In this document: piece by piece, positions 33,450 to 45,809 of the stretch
Layout: the number at the start of each line of letters is the position of its first letter
Position numbering within the stretch: the first letter of the stretch is position 1
Assembly: GCA_026770585.1 (NCBI GenBank)
Contig: MU646836.1
Coordinates: 54,992-116,627 of the forward strand
Direction: 5' to 3'
Source: Baffinella frigidus
Taxonomy: Eukaryota; Cryptophyceae; Cryptomonadales; Baffinellaceae
DNA: 61,636 nucleotides
Notes under the pieces: generated by a model
The model's database searches: none
What the model was told of the DNA's origin: nothing
Seen by the model: only the letters and a program-made list of their open reading frames with translations
Translations under genes and position numbers: made by a program

Positions 33450-34093
33450 ATTGGCCCTAGTCTGGGCCTGATCGGGAACAAGGCATGATGGCAATGTTGG
33501 TAGCAATCTGAACACACGTGTGTTGGCTATGGCCCGAGCAGGCGCGCGCGCAGCTGGCAGACGGGTCCCCGGAGGGAGGGGGCGCCTGGAAAAACCGGCG
33601 CTCTGGGGCGGAGCAAGCGGGGGAGGTGGGGGGGGGCGTGGATGGGGACAGTGACAGCGCAGACCCTGATGTCCCCGCAAGGGACACTCCGGGCGGGCGG
33701 AAATGGAAGTGATGTTGAGAGTTGTGCACTAACTGCGGTCCTATTGGACGCCGCGGGTGGTCAGCGGTGAGCCATCCAGGAATGCCGCGTCACGTGAATA
33801 CACTTACCTCGGCAATCTAATGTGTGGTACATGCAGGAGAGTAGAAAGATTCTTCTCCGAGGAGAGTAGGGAGGTTCTTGGCCTCTTCTCTCAGAGTCCT
33901 TTTTTGTGGAATAAGGTGGCTCAGATATGGCAAGCAGGGGGGGGCAAGGTTCCTAGGCTCCAAGGCGGCGTTTGAAGCTCTGGAGCCTGTACACTGTACA
34001 GTGTAGGGCGTGCACGAGATGGGGGCCCTGTCCGCCGGCTGGACTCGTTGAGAGTGCACTCCAGAACACTCCACACAATCTCGGTACCCCGAC

Positions 34094-37000
34094 CTAGCGT
34101 CCACTTTTCGAACGCCGGCTGGACTGGCGTTTCAACTTCTTGCGTGTCTCGGGGCCCTTGCCGTACTTGGCGTCGCGGACGGCGCCCTTCTTGCGGTACC
34201 GCTCGCGGTGCTTCACCGCGCCCTTCATATCCTTGAGCGTGCCATCGTCGTTGTACTCCTGCACGGCAGGCCCCTTCTTCGCGTCGCGATGCCGCTGTGC
34301 GCCCCCCCCGCTGGGTGTCAGCATCGCCGCGAGATCCAAGAATACAAAATAATCCTGGGGACGAAAACGACAAGTGCTTGGGGACGCCCCTCCGCCATGC
34401 CGCGGCCGCAGCCGGGAAACTTGGAAAATACAAGGGCTCCAGTGACGATTGCCAGAAACAATCGCGACTAGAGCCATTGGATTTGAAACGTTGTGATCCC
34501 GAGTTCGCAAAGTTCAGCTTGAAAGAGTCAGAAGGTCCACTCGAGGATGGAAGAGGGAGTATTTTAAATGTGGGATTGTTAAGTTTAGTACTAGTCACGG
34601 GCATGCTTGGTCACGTATCTCAAGATTAAACTTGAGATACGTGACCAAACGCCCCTATTTGCGTGAAAATTCATACACAGTTCTTTTTTTTCCTTCACTT
34701 GTTAAAGAATGGCTGTTTAAAAATAGTCACATTTCTAGCCTCGAGTGGGTTGTTTCGAATCAGGTTTGATACATGTGATTTTAAGAAAAGCCTGTGGGCT
34801 ATTGATTGGAAGAAGTTGTCCATGTGTTTGCCAGGAGGCTGTTCCAAATTAAAAATAACCTCACGTGACTCCTTTATGTGGGACGTGACCATTTAAAGGG
34901 AAAATCTACAATACTGCTTTGTTGGTTGTTCGGGCTTACGCTGCCTGAGGATCCCAGTGCACGCCACGTAGGAATGTTTGGGCGAGTGCAGGCAGGGGTC
35001 GGAGCTGGTGTCATTTGCCCTTGATGAGGGTACGATTTCGGTCTCTCAGAGGGGCAAATGACATGATATACATCATCGATTTGATCGGCTACGAGGAGAT
35101 TCCTCAGTTGAGGCTCGTGGGAACGTTTGGGTGCGTGATGGGTTTAGAGCGCGGCAAGACCTGGTTCGCCCGCACGCGTGACTTGCTTTCCCATTTGCTG
35201 GTCTCCGGATCCAGAATCTTGCCTCCTCGCGTTTTTGTCTGCGCGGCGCCTCGAATTAGTCCCGCAACAAAATAGCTTCTATGACGCACGGCTTCCGTCT
35301 TGAGCATATCTGGTACAAAACAAGGGGGTTTTGAACCCGTAAAATTGAACCAAGCTCAGAAATGGCTCTCAGGCCCACCCGAATCTGAGATAAAATATAT
35401 CGAGGACCGCGAAGAGAATGTGAGACGGGACCAGAAAGGCTTGACGGTGCAACGCAAGCGAGCAGCGGGGCAGGCGGTACCTTGGCAATGCCTTTGTCGC
35501 GCGCAAACTTCTGCCATTTGGTTTCTTTCCTGCCGGGGGGGGCGGGGTCAGAAAGGGTTGGTTCCAATCAAGAGACAATTCAAAAGGTTTGGTTTCAATC
35601 GAGAGACGTTTCAATCAAGAGACAATTCAGACGCGTGCGTCAGTTCCAAACGCCAGACTGCGCCCAGGACTACTGCAACGGCTCTCATCACACCACCACA
35701 ACCCAAGGAAATCGAAAGGTGCGTACTTGTGCGCAGGCGGGGCGACTTGTGGCATGAGTTCCTGCCCTGGCGGCAGCTGCACTTGACGCCCTCTGCCACC
35801 ACCAGTTCGAATGTGTCAGCCCTTCTCACTCAGGGTTCTGCAGGATGGAGGGGGGGGGCGCGCTAGGTTTTGCGAACGGAGGAGAAAACACCGTGTATCA
35901 ATCGCGCAGCACAACATGAGGAAGCTGGTGAACAGTGCGGGGAGATGGGTGAGTGAGGGCAGGCGGGCGAGAACTCGAGAGGGGTAAGGAAGGGGGGAGG
36001 CGGTACCCGTAAGGGTCCGCTCCTCCGTGCTGGGAAGGTGCGTCCTGCTGCCCGTGCAGCCTTGAGAAAAGCGCCTGCAGAGGGGGTCAGAGTCATTCTG
36101 AGGGGGGGGGGTGCAGGACAGGCGGGGGCGGGGGAGCGGTGCGGGGATCTCTTCTGCCAGAATCTGCTGCTGCGGTTGCCGAGGCAGGACAATCCTAGTT
36201 CTGCCTCTGTCGGGCAAGCTGACTATTCTTAAGTTGACATTATGTGTGTTTGGTTAAAAATCGTCCTCTTTGGAGTGGACCGGAGTCTGTTCTCGCCAAA
36301 TTGGTGAGGCCAAATAGACTGAGACAGAGCTAGGAACCTGCTCAGTGGGAGAAAGTTTGGTGATAGAATCGACGTGGTGAGGCGGTGGAATGCACCTGGA
36401 CGGCCGCCTGTGCGCAGGAGCGAATGCGCTCTGCATTCTCAACGGCGTCTTCCCCTGCAGGTATCGCACTCGCCAAATGTCAGAGGCGGTTCTGGGTTTC
36501 GGTGCAACGCTCCACACAATTGAATCCAGAAATCATGTGGTCGCGTAGAGGAGAATGGACAGGGACAGGGGGGGGGGCGACCTGGCAGCCAGGTGACGGA
36601 GGGATCGAGGACGGCGAGGTTTCCCAGGTCGATCTGCGAGGGGGGGAGGTGGGGGGGGGTCGTCAGCAACGCGTGCAGCTGCAGGCCAGGGGCTAACTGA
36701 CGGACACCACCCAGGACACCAAACAGGCTCCTCATGAAAAACCATTGTCCAACGCGATTCATGAAAGGACGCCCCTCCGAGGTTCCTCCGACAGACCTGC
36801 ATTTCGCGCGCGATTCCCGGGGCGAACTGTGCGGCGTCTTCCCCAGCGTCTGGGTGCATCGGCGGCGGTGGCACGAATAGCCCCGCCCCCCGCTTCCCAC
36901 CGCCTTCACCCGTTACATCACCGCTGCCCGCGTCACCCGCGCCGGACATGGGGGCGTCGCTTGCAGAACCGCTTTCCATTTCGCCGGATCCCCCGCTGCC

Positions 37001-37348
37001 GTTTCCGTCGTCACTTATCTCTCCCTCGCCGGCACTCCCACCTTGCTCCCCGTCGTCGTCAGATCCGTCTGACTCTGCGACGCCGCCACCGCGAAGCTGG
37101 ATATTTGGCCCCGCCCCCAGCCGGTGCTGGGGCAGCAAACCTGCCCCATCCACGCCCGCAATCGCCTGGGATCCCTCTCCGTGAAGCCAGCAGCTCGGCA
37201 TGACGCGTGCGGTGCGCGACATTGCGTGAAGGGGCGCCCGTGTTGGAGTGAGGGCGGGGCGGAGATCGGATCCGCCCCCGCTGGATCCGCATGTCACCCC
37301 CAGCGCCGCCAACACCACCAGCAGCAAGGAGGGCCATTTCGCTGCCAT
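34094..37348 (-). CDS. RRS1: RRS1-type ribosome biogenesis factor with N-terminal signal-peptide-like extension
   Basis: RRS1 acts in the nucleolus in 60S subunit assembly, where it helps recruit the 5S RNP. Phase-consistent exons (minus strand): 36797-37348, 36582-36633, 36396-36454, 36007-36074, 35727-35792, 35481-35529, 35161-35238. Family landmarks are IDLGNLAVLDPS (human FDLGNLLASD), AHKKETKWQKFARDKGIAK (human PLTRWQQFARLKGI) and GGKILDPETSKWESKSRVRA (human TNLVWDEVSGQWRRRWGYQRA). The expected following block (WLIEVP, NADPLEDQF) was not found. A basic exon at 34094-34294 ending in a stop (RKKLKRQSSRRSKSGR) is in phase and may be the C-terminus, or belong to another gene. Residues 1-21 from the ATG at 37348 look like a signal peptide; the frame stays open upstream to 37591. 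Confidence 0.75.
34420..35160. other. AT-rich block with a perfect hairpin inside the RRS1 locus
   Basis: Base composition changes abruptly to AT-rich from about 34560 to 34910 compared with the G+C-rich surroundings. At about 34609-34650 there is an 18-bp perfect inverted repeat (arms TTGGTCACGTATCTCAAG, 6-nt loop). No RRS1 coding block is visible here although the middle of the protein should fall in this interval. It is most likely intronic or inserted sequence. Confidence 0.6.
36797..37348 (-). CDS. RRS1: RRS1 first exon: signal peptide, transit-like and acidic low-complexity stretch
   Basis: From ATG 37348 the frame reads MAAKWPSLLLVVLAALGVTC, a short basic start followed by a strongly hydrophobic core and small residues, i.e. 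a textbook signal peptide. A Ser/Thr/Arg-containing segment (LRPALTPTRAPLHAMSRTAR) and NIQLRGGG follow, then about 65 residues rich in Gly, Ser, Asp and Glu, and finally AQFAPGIAREMQ, which joins in phase to IDLGNLAVLD. Typical RRS1 proteins start directly with a short helical region before the DLGNL motif and have no signal peptide. Choice of this Met rests on the hydrophobic core; the upstream frame also stays open. Confidence 0.65.
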
Positions 37349-37799
37349 GCGAAATGCGCTTCTGTGGAAGCGTTCGGTGCTGGATGGCTTTCTGGAAGAC
37401 GGTGCAAACCATCTTCGGCGTTGCACTCCTTCCCCTTTCTTCCCTGATCCGGTAGACGGACTTCCCCCCCCACCCCCAAGAACGAAGTCCGGGGAGCGCG
37501 AGGGCAACCCGCACGCCTTGTCGTTGGGCAGGTACAGCAGGGAGGTGGTTCCATTTTCACCGAATCTCTTGATCCCCCGCCTCTCCTGCAACAGGCCCTT
37601 GCAACAACCCCATGGCCCACGTCTGACCTCCCACGGACCGTGGAATGTCCGAGGACCGGCAACCGATGGGTGGCGGGGATGGGTCCATGGGCAAGAATGG
37701 TGCTGAATGCTGGCTGGGGGCTCTCAACAGGGCTTGGCGCCCTCCTCTAGAGGCTTAGCGGATCATCGACCCCGCGCCGCTGCTCCGGTCCACACCGCC

Positions 37800-40700
37800 A
37801 TGATGACGACTGCGCAATGGGCCATGGCGTTCTGGATGCTGGTAACTGGCAGCATCAACACTATCTCGACTAAGTATGCCGACTACCAGTGCGTCCCGGA
37901 GCTAAGGAATTCGTCATGGGCAATGCCCGTCGATTCCTGCAGCAACTCAACCGCGCACCCCGTGCAAGAGGGACAGTGCCCCACTGGTCCCGCCCCTCCT
38001 CCACACCGATCTCTCGCCAACTCTCGAGTTGGCAGAACCACAGACCCACGCGCACCAGTCCCGCACGGCCTCCCTTGAGAGAGGCACCGTAAGACCAGTT
38101 GTATTCTGCCTCCTGGATTGAGAGTGCCTTGCTAACGAGGCACATGAATGCAGAGGTGCAAGTGACCCAGGCAACCCATCCACGCGCATGGTCACGTGAA
38201 CGCTCGCGCTGCCTCTTCCCCGTGCCGATCTATCCGTGTAGGTGTTGAGGCAACTTCGCGCCGCTACGCCCTCTCGCGGAACCTGAGGCGTGGTGGGGAT
38301 CTAGAGTGGTGCTGATGCGCACCTCGGCCGGGTCGGCAGGGTGTGCGGAGTTTGACCACCCGTTCGTGCAAGCTCTCGGAATGTTCCTGGGGGAGGCCAT
38401 GTGCATGCTCGCGTTCAAGGTCCGGTTGAGTTTTTAGGGTTGAGGGTTTGGAGTTTAGGAAGAAAGAGTGCGCGTGAGGGAAACAGAGTCAGCAAGCGAG
38501 AATTATCACATCACACCACCTTGCTCTTAGGAAATTCAAACTCATCCATGTACCGAGCTTCGAACCAGTCGAGCAGAATCCCCAGCGCTCTGGCGCCACT
38601 CCGTCGTAGCCTCAATCAGAGCTTCAAGGTTTCAACCCTACATCATCAACCCCAAACCCTAAACCCTAAACCCTCACCCCTGAACCCCATATCATCAACC
38701 ATAAACCATCAACAATAATCCCTAATCCATAAACCATAAACTATAAACAATAAATCATAAACCATAAACCATAAACCATAAACCATAAACCATAAACCAT
38801 AAACCATAAACCATAAACCATAAACCATAAACCATAAACCATAAAGCCTCAACCCTCAACCCTAAATCCTCAACCCTAAAACCTGAACCTTAAACCCTGA
38901 ACCCTAAACCCTTAACCCTACAACCTAAACCCTAAACCCTAAACCTCAAACCCTAAACCCTAAACCCAAAATCCTAAACCCTAAACCCTAAACCCTAAAC
39001 CCATCGTTCCTGAAACCTGAACCTTAAACCCTAAACCATCAACCCTAAACCCTAAACCTTCAACACTAAACCAGAAACCCTAAACCCTAAACCCTAAACC
39101 CTAAACCCTAAAAGGTCAACCCTCAACCCTACACCCTAAACCCCAATTCCTAAACCTTCAATCCTAAACCTACAACCTGACAACCTGAACCCCAAACCCC
39201 AAACCCCTAATCCCAAACCCTAAACACTCAGCACTAAACATTAAACACTAAACACTAAACACTAAGCACCAAACTTACACCCAAAACGCTATCCCCCGGG
39301 CAGGAGATGTTGGGGCTAGCGTGGGCAGAGGGGAGCCACGAGGAAGGCGAGGGCTCATATAATTATGGCGTACCGATCCAAGAAATCCTCAACCCTAAAC
39401 CCTAAACCCTACCGCCTGAAGCCACACCGTCAAGAGCAAGGCCCGGGCAGGTGATGATGGGGGTCGCGTGGGTGTGGAGCGACGAGGAAGGCGAGGACTC
39501 AGAGAACTCTGGCGAGACGGTCGAAGCTAAGGGCGAGAAGCTCGAGGTGCTCCCTTCCCCTCCTCAACTTACAACCCCCACAATCTTCGGAACTCAAAAA
39601 TTAGTCATCACGTCCGCTTAAAAGTTGCTCTCAGGCTCTCAGGCTCTCAGGCTCTCAGAATTGGCCCAAGTCTTTCCACATTGGCTCTACGTGTGTCTTG
39701 AGGTAAGGCATGCGTAAACCCGCGCCACGTCCCTCGCCTCCACGTATCCTCTGTAAGTCGACATGCCAGCATTTCGATGCGAATCACAATCCGACGTGCT
39801 GCCTCCGCTTGATCACTTCCTCGAACCGCGTCCCCGACTGCAATCCCGACTGCTACCCCTGCGTGGCATGTGGCATGCCCGCCTGCGCTCTGTGGACACA
39901 CGCTCGATCTTATGCGGTTTTATGCGCGTCAGCCCGAGCGTTGGTCGCATGGTTTCAGTGACGGCTTGGAACAGCTGTCGTTGTCCAGGATGGTTTCGAC
40001 TTTCGGATCACTCATCTCCAGACCTATAGACTTTTGGATCACTCATCTCCAGGCGTGATTGCAGGAAAGAAGAAAAACAATACGATCTGAGGGATGTTGG
40101 GCATGTGAGCAGGATTCATTCCCGATCTACATCTTCGCGGCGCCGGCTGCCTGCGACTGCCTCGCCACCTCCCTCATGTACGCACCGCTGTCAACTTTGT
40201 CAGTACCGCTGTCAACTTTGTCAGCGCGCGGCTGAGTCGACTTCCTATGCCTTACACCTGATGTGACTCGGCACACACGAAACACCGACGACGTGCACTG
40301 AAGTTGAAGTGTTGACCGCAGGTATCTGGGGCTCACAATGACTTACCCGTCTGTCTTCCAGATGCTGCGAGGCTCCGTGGTATTCTTCCACCCCTCTCAA
40401 CCGTGCCTGCAATCACGCATGGGACATTGGCCGCACAGCGTCAACACCATTGGCCGCACAGCGTAAGTCAACACCCCGCTGCATCCTTCGGAGCAGCAAG
40501 CCAGATCAGAGCCCTGACTATTCCAGGCCGACGCCATATTTTCACGCCGCCTGCGAAGGCGTACACCGGGTGCAATCGCACGCACGCACGCACCGTTGTC
40601 TCACAACGCGTGTGTGACCAATCTGAGACGAATCTGTGTGACGAATGTGACACGAATCTGAGGGGGGGTGGCAAACAGGTTGTGTTCACGGGCGTGCTGT

Positions 40701-43700
40701 CAGTGGTCTTCCTCGGCCGAAAACTGGAGATGTTCCACTGGATGGGCATGGTGCTCGTGACCGGCGGTCTGTCCCGGCCCTTCTTGGGATACAGTTCCGT
40801 GTCAAGTCACTCCGGTCATCCTACACGGGGCTGTATTCCCGGCCCCCTGATATCGTGTGCGGCACGATCCGCATTCTATGTGCGTACCATTTTCTGAGGG
40901 AGGGGGGCTGCAGCGGCGCAGCTTTCGAAGTGCGAGCCACCTGACGCTAGCGGTCGGGCAGTGCTCGGGGAAATGATCCTCGCCAAACACGCCCACCGCC
41001 TCTGAAGTGGAGGTATGCAGGGGTCTTCACGGTGGGGGTCTCTGCGATGCGGGCGGCGGATCCGGGAGCCGGGGGCGAGGCGTCGAACCCCGCACTGGGC
41101 AACATTCTCATTGTACGCCCCTGCGCCCACCATGTCACACTCTGATATGCCCACACTGCTGCGCCATGTAGCTGTTGTTTTTTTCGACTTCAGGTTTTGA
41201 CCATGGTGGTATTATTGAATTCTGGCTGAGCAGGATTGCTGTTTGCGTGGATGTAGGATCGAAGCGAACTCTGGACCCTGAACCCTAACGCGTGTGACGT
41301 GACTCGGATGGTGGGAGCAGGTGGCAGCGTCGATCATCGTGTCTTGCCAGATGGTTCTCGAGGAGAAGTTCCTCAGCCGCTACAAGATCCACCCTCTCCA
41401 GGTCAGACGCCCCCGCGTACCTGCAATCCACCATCCCGCCAGTAAGGGACAACTGCGAGTACGCAACCAAGCTCACGCCAAAAACCTTGAATTTGAGAAA
41501 ACCTCGAGTGTGAGGTTTTCACCCCCCAAGACACGATGCAGGACGTCTCGAGGCTGACCTGCAGCTGCACTGCACCGTCCTGTGACAGACCCGTACCTAA
41601 GCTTTTTTCTGCGTGTCAACAGCGAGCACGCATCTAAGCTCACGATTGGCTGAGACTGAAATGATGTCCGTAGGTGGTCGGGTGGGAGGGGGTCTTCGGG
41701 CTGTGCTACCTCTCTGTGGCGCTGGCGGTCATGTACAATTTCCCCTTCGGACAAGACACCTGCGACGGTCGACTCATCCCCGCCGATCGCTACCTCTCTG
41801 GGGATACAGCCCTGGGGATACAGCCCCGTGTAGGATGGCCGGAGTGACTTTACACACGGGGCTGTATCCTCACAACCTCTGCTTGGACCCCTGGGGACAG
41901 CGATGGGCAAGGCGCGCGATGGGGGTTTGAGGGTTGTGGTGTAAGGTTGGCACGTAAGACGCGCGCTGGATGGTCTGCTGGCCCCAACCGGTGTTGTCCC
42001 CCTATGCACGCGGAGAAGCACCTCCCCCGCTGAGGAAGTTGATGTTTCAGGGTTGACGTTTTAGGGTTGAGAGAGGTGTATGGAGTATGGTTACAGGGTT
42101 GTTACGCAAGACGCAGCCTTCCGGCGCGGATGGCGAGAGGATGATGATGGAACCCCTCGACGCCCAGGACACCTTCGGAGATTCTCCAGAATCACCCACC
42201 TCTGTGCCAACCCTGAACGCTACACCGCATCTCGAGCAGGGCACCCGTGCGTTGAAAACACGCTGGACGCGCTCAGGCAGATGTCGCTATCGACTCCCCT
42301 CGCCTTCGCGGTACACGCCCCCCCCCCCATTCCCCTGCCCGTGACCCCCTTCGCCGCCACGGCTGGCAGCGGCGTCGATGCATTCCTCCAAGCTGATGCT
42401 GGCCACCTAGACACCGGCTGCATGCATCCCCCCCGACAGTTGTGTCGCGATCAACCCGTGGGGAGTTTCGCGGTGAATGAGAGCATGGTGTACGCTTGGT
42501 CGGGTGGCGATTTCGGGTTTGAGGTTGAAGGAATTTAGGGGGTTCAAGGTTTGGGGTTTCGGGTTTCACGTGGGGTGGTGGGGTGGTTCCGCAGCACCAC
42601 GCCGCCTCCCGCTGACCGCGCTTCATGCCAGAAACTCTGATCCCTGAACCCTGGACCCTCCTCTGGCAGGTGGTAGGCAACGTGATGTCGATTGCCTTCT
42701 TCAACTACTTCGGAGTCTCGGTCACCCAGTCTATGAGCGCCACCCACCGCATGTGTGACCCCCCTCCTTCGCATACCTCTCTACGAAACCCGGCGCTTCA
42801 TTTCGTATGTCTCCCTGTGAAATCAGGAGCGTGTGAGACGTGCAACCTTGTGAACCCCCAGCGACGCTTACAGTGAGCCAAGCTAACGCGTACCTCTTAC
42901 AGTGAGCCAAGGTAACGTGTGCCTGAATCTTAAACCATACATCCTCAAACCTCAGGGTGCTGGACTCACTGCGGACGATCGTGATCTGGGCGTTTTCGAT
43001 CTTCGCCCAGTGGCAGACCTTCGATTGGCTGCAGGCACTCCTTCCCACACTCTCCCACATTATCCAGCATTCTCCCACACTCTCCCACACCCTCCCACAC
43101 TCTCCCACACTCTCCTACACTCTCCCACACTCTCCCACACTCTCCCACACTCTCCCACACTCTCCCACACTCTCCCACACTCTCCCACACCCTCCCACAC
43201 TCTCCCACACTCTCCCACACTCTCCCACACTCTCCCACACTCTCCCACACTCTCCCACACCCTCCCACACTCTCCCACACCCTCCCGCATCCTCCCACAC
43301 ACCCTCTTCCTTTCTCTTGCGCAAACATCACCAAGCACCATCGTGCCCCCCCACAGTTTCCTCTCCCGGCAAGATTTGCTTTACAGAAAAGCGTGTCGAC
43401 GGCGTAGCTCCTGGTTGAGCTCTCACGGCAATGCCTTGCACCATGCCGCATCTCATCACGCGGGGTGTCAGGCGTATCACCAGGTTTTTTGAGGGGGTCG
43501 TTTTGTAATTTTAAGGGCACCCCCTGGATGCACAGGTGGTCGGGTTCGCGATTCTGCTGACAGGCACTCTGGTGTACAACCAGATCATCGAAATCGCGTG
43601 TCTCAAATCGGTGCTCGCCCACCCTCCTCCCGGCGCCGGCCGCGCGCGAGTTCCTGCCGCTGCCCCCCCATTGACTGCAACCACGTCGCTTGACTGCCTT

Positions 43701-43973
43701 ACTGGCTGACTGCCTTACTGGCTGACTGGGTAACTGACTGACCACAACGTCCCGCGGACCACAAGCCGCCGTTTGATCCGATTCGCACACTCGAAAAGAT
43801 TGTGTGCACCTCTGTTGCATCCCTCATCCGATTTGCTGGAAAGACCTCGTGCCCTCCGCACGAGGTCTTGGGGCAGTGGGGTGTGGCGCTGACATTGCGA
43901 GAAAGGGCGTGACTCACGATGCCTCTTGTGCAGGCGTCGCACGAAGAGCTGCGCGACCCCCTCATGGGCCCAG
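37800..43973 (+). CDS. SLC35F6: SLC35F6-type drug/metabolite-superfamily membrane transporter, multi-exon
   Basis: Polytopic (about 10 TM) transporter; the human protein is found in lysosomal and mitochondrial membranes. Exons (plus): 37800-about 37890, 38340-38419, 39451-39546, 40113-40177, 40322-40379, 40679-40766, 41021-41112, 41321-41401, 41674-41767, 42240-42310, 42670-42752, 42956-43034, 43536-43610, 43934-about 43973. Key matches are MLVTGSINTISTKYAD (human MLVTGSINTLSAKWAD), DHPFVQALGMFLGEAMC (human QHPFLQAVGMFLGEFSC), VFQMLRGSV (human SFQMLRGAV), SCQMVLEEKFL (human AIQMVLEEKFV), SIAFFNYFGVSVTQSMSAT (human SIAFFNFAGISVTKELSAT) and VLDSLRTIVIWA (human VLDSLRTVVIWA). Phases agree from the second listed exon on; the first junction needs one more small exon or a different donor. 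The C-terminal end (ASHEELRDPLMGP) is probable. Confidence 0.9.
38630..39290 (+). repeat. CCCTAAA and ACCATAA arrays in an SLC35F6 intron
   Basis: Degenerate CCCTAAA on the plus (sense) strand, with a homogeneous AACCATA run at 38755-38845. Confidence 0.95.
41803..41875. repeat. Dispersed inverted repeat GGGGCTGTATCC
   Basis: GGATACAGCCCCGTGTAGGA is followed by its inverse ACACGGGGCTGTATCC. Partial copies at 40815-40840 and 44478-44510 share TCATCCTACACGGGG and TGTATCCC. Confidence 0.75.
43035..43535 (+). other. GC-AG intron of SLC35F6 containing a 10-bp minisatellite
   Basis: The exon ends DWLQ with CAG|GCACTC and the next begins after GCACAG with VVGFAILLTGTLVYN; phase 0 agrees only if a GC donor is used. 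Inside, about 43050-43290 is a tandem array of the decamer ACTCTCCCAC, roughly two dozen units with few variants (ACCCTCCCAC). Confidence 0.75.
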
Positions 43974-45809
43974 GTACCCTCCGGATCAAACGTTGCCTTT
44001 GGATCTTGCACCACGGTTGCTGTCAGGCTCGATGCCCAGCTCTTTCCCAGTGTGTCTCTTCGGGGTCACCAATTCGGTGGGCCTGGGCTTTTCCCCGCTC
44101 CAAATTTGACGGATTTGCACCGCGAGCCCAGAATGTCAACTTGCAAATTATCGGTAAACTCGAACGAGGCAGATAAAGTACTCGTGCAACAAGGCCTCTG
44201 CTCCGAGCTAATCCGGGGATATATTTAGTTAACAAGAAAATGATTCCCTATTTGTTCATAGAAGTTGGACGAGGGTTAATTTTGGCCCTAAGTAAATTCA
44301 ATTAGGGCTAGATTCCGGTTTGATAGGCCATTTTCTTTTAAATTAAACATGTTCCCGGATGAGGGCGCCGGCTCTGACGATCTCTCGATGCGGGTGCAGG
44401 GCAAACAGAGCTCGACCTCTCGGGGTCGACCGACCAGGAGGAGGGGACGGATGGGGCCCGGGGCGCTGTGTGAAGCGGTCATCCTACACGGGGTTGTATC
44501 CCCAGAGGGTGTGGCGTGAGGGGGCGTGTGAGGGGCGGCATTTGAGGCTTTGGCTGGGGTGGGGACACATCGCTGGTCCAGGGCGGAACGGAGGATGAGA
44601 CGGCTCACGTCCGAACCACCAGCCCAGGACTGTACAGGGGTACCTCGCTCCTAAGAAACTCCCCCCCCCTAGGGCCCTACAGTAGGGCTATGCCTAGGGC
44701 CCAATGGGGGTCCTGGGAGGGGGGGGGGGGCGAGTTACCCCTGTGGGGCGCCAACTGCCGGGGGGGTAGAGCACAAGGGAGGCGTCTGGGCGGCGTCCGC
44801 GCCGTCGGCGTGCAGCGATTGGAGAAGGGTGTGCGGCGTTGGGTGGCGTGGGTGAGCGCTACCGCTTGAATAAATGCGTGTAAATCAGGTGGTGGCACCT
44901 GATGTGTGAGTGCTGACTGAGATGGCTTGGGCCGTGTGCCTCTGCCTGCCGGTGCGACCGAGGCGTTTCGAGCGGTATGTGTTCTCTCTATGTTACAGTC
45001 ATGTCTTCAATACAGGGGTACCTCGCTCGTAAGAAACTGTTCTGATAAACACGAAGTGTCATTGTTGGAGGGGGGGGGGTCTGAATTTTAAAAACGTGCG
45101 ACCGACCGTGTTTCGTGGACGTTCTTAATTTTGAGAACGTGCCACAGACCATTCTGTCTGCGTTTCTTAAATTAAGGAAAAATCGGCCACAGATTACTAA
45201 CTCCCCCGGAGAATGGAGCAAGCGCATTTTCGGGCCGAATACAGTGCCAGCATTCCTGGTGAAACCCCGTTCCCGAGTGCTGCAGCCTTGACATTTTGAA
45301 CTGCATTTTACATGTACCCCCGACCCAACACACCCTGTCACCAAATACCAAGATCGGCAACTTATTGAAAAAATGAATCGAAACAATGCGAAGCTCCTAT
45401 GCTCTCTGCCCTCCTCTACCCTCATCATGGGTGCATTGTCCCTCCAGTCCCCGGTGTTGGACTTTCGTATGGTCAAAAACCGCTCCCCTGAATCCGATAA
45501 ACATAGAAGCTCTCTGAATGGCACCTCTCCTTTTTCTCGCAACCAACCCGTTTCGTGTACAGCGCTTCCTTTCTCGCTTTCTCATTCTCCTCTCCCTCTC
45601 CCCCCCCCTACGTATTTCTCGTTGGGTCTCATAACCTGGAGGCACCGATTCTCAGGCTCCACCCTTCCCCTTTTATGTGCGAAGGCGAGCTGGTTTGTAT
45701 TATATGGACCCCTGAGTCCATTTTACTTTTCCACAGTACTCTGAATTCGTGGTGGTCTTCGCTTGAGATCGAATCGCAGAACGGGTGTCGTCAGGTCGCG
45801 AGAACACGA

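Larger units (their letters stand above)
32736..34093. other. Intergenic: telomere-like repeat and a MITE-like element
   Basis: From about 32800 to 33240 the plus strand is CCCTAAA-like repeat (orientation as in the introns of the preceding plus-strand gene). 33352-33449 is a MITE-like inverted-repeat element. 33450-34093 has unique G+C-rich sequence with no exon I can support. Confidence 0.7.

Noticed and set aside
34609-34650. Bacterial-type rho-independent terminator
   Set aside because: Perfect hairpin but in a eukaryotic locus, without a functional U-tract position relative to a stop codon.
42957-43820. ORFs with repeated SHTLPHSPTL or GECGRVWESV
   Set aside because: Products of the ACTCTCCCAC minisatellite in an SLC35F6 intron; open in several frames because the decamer lacks stops.
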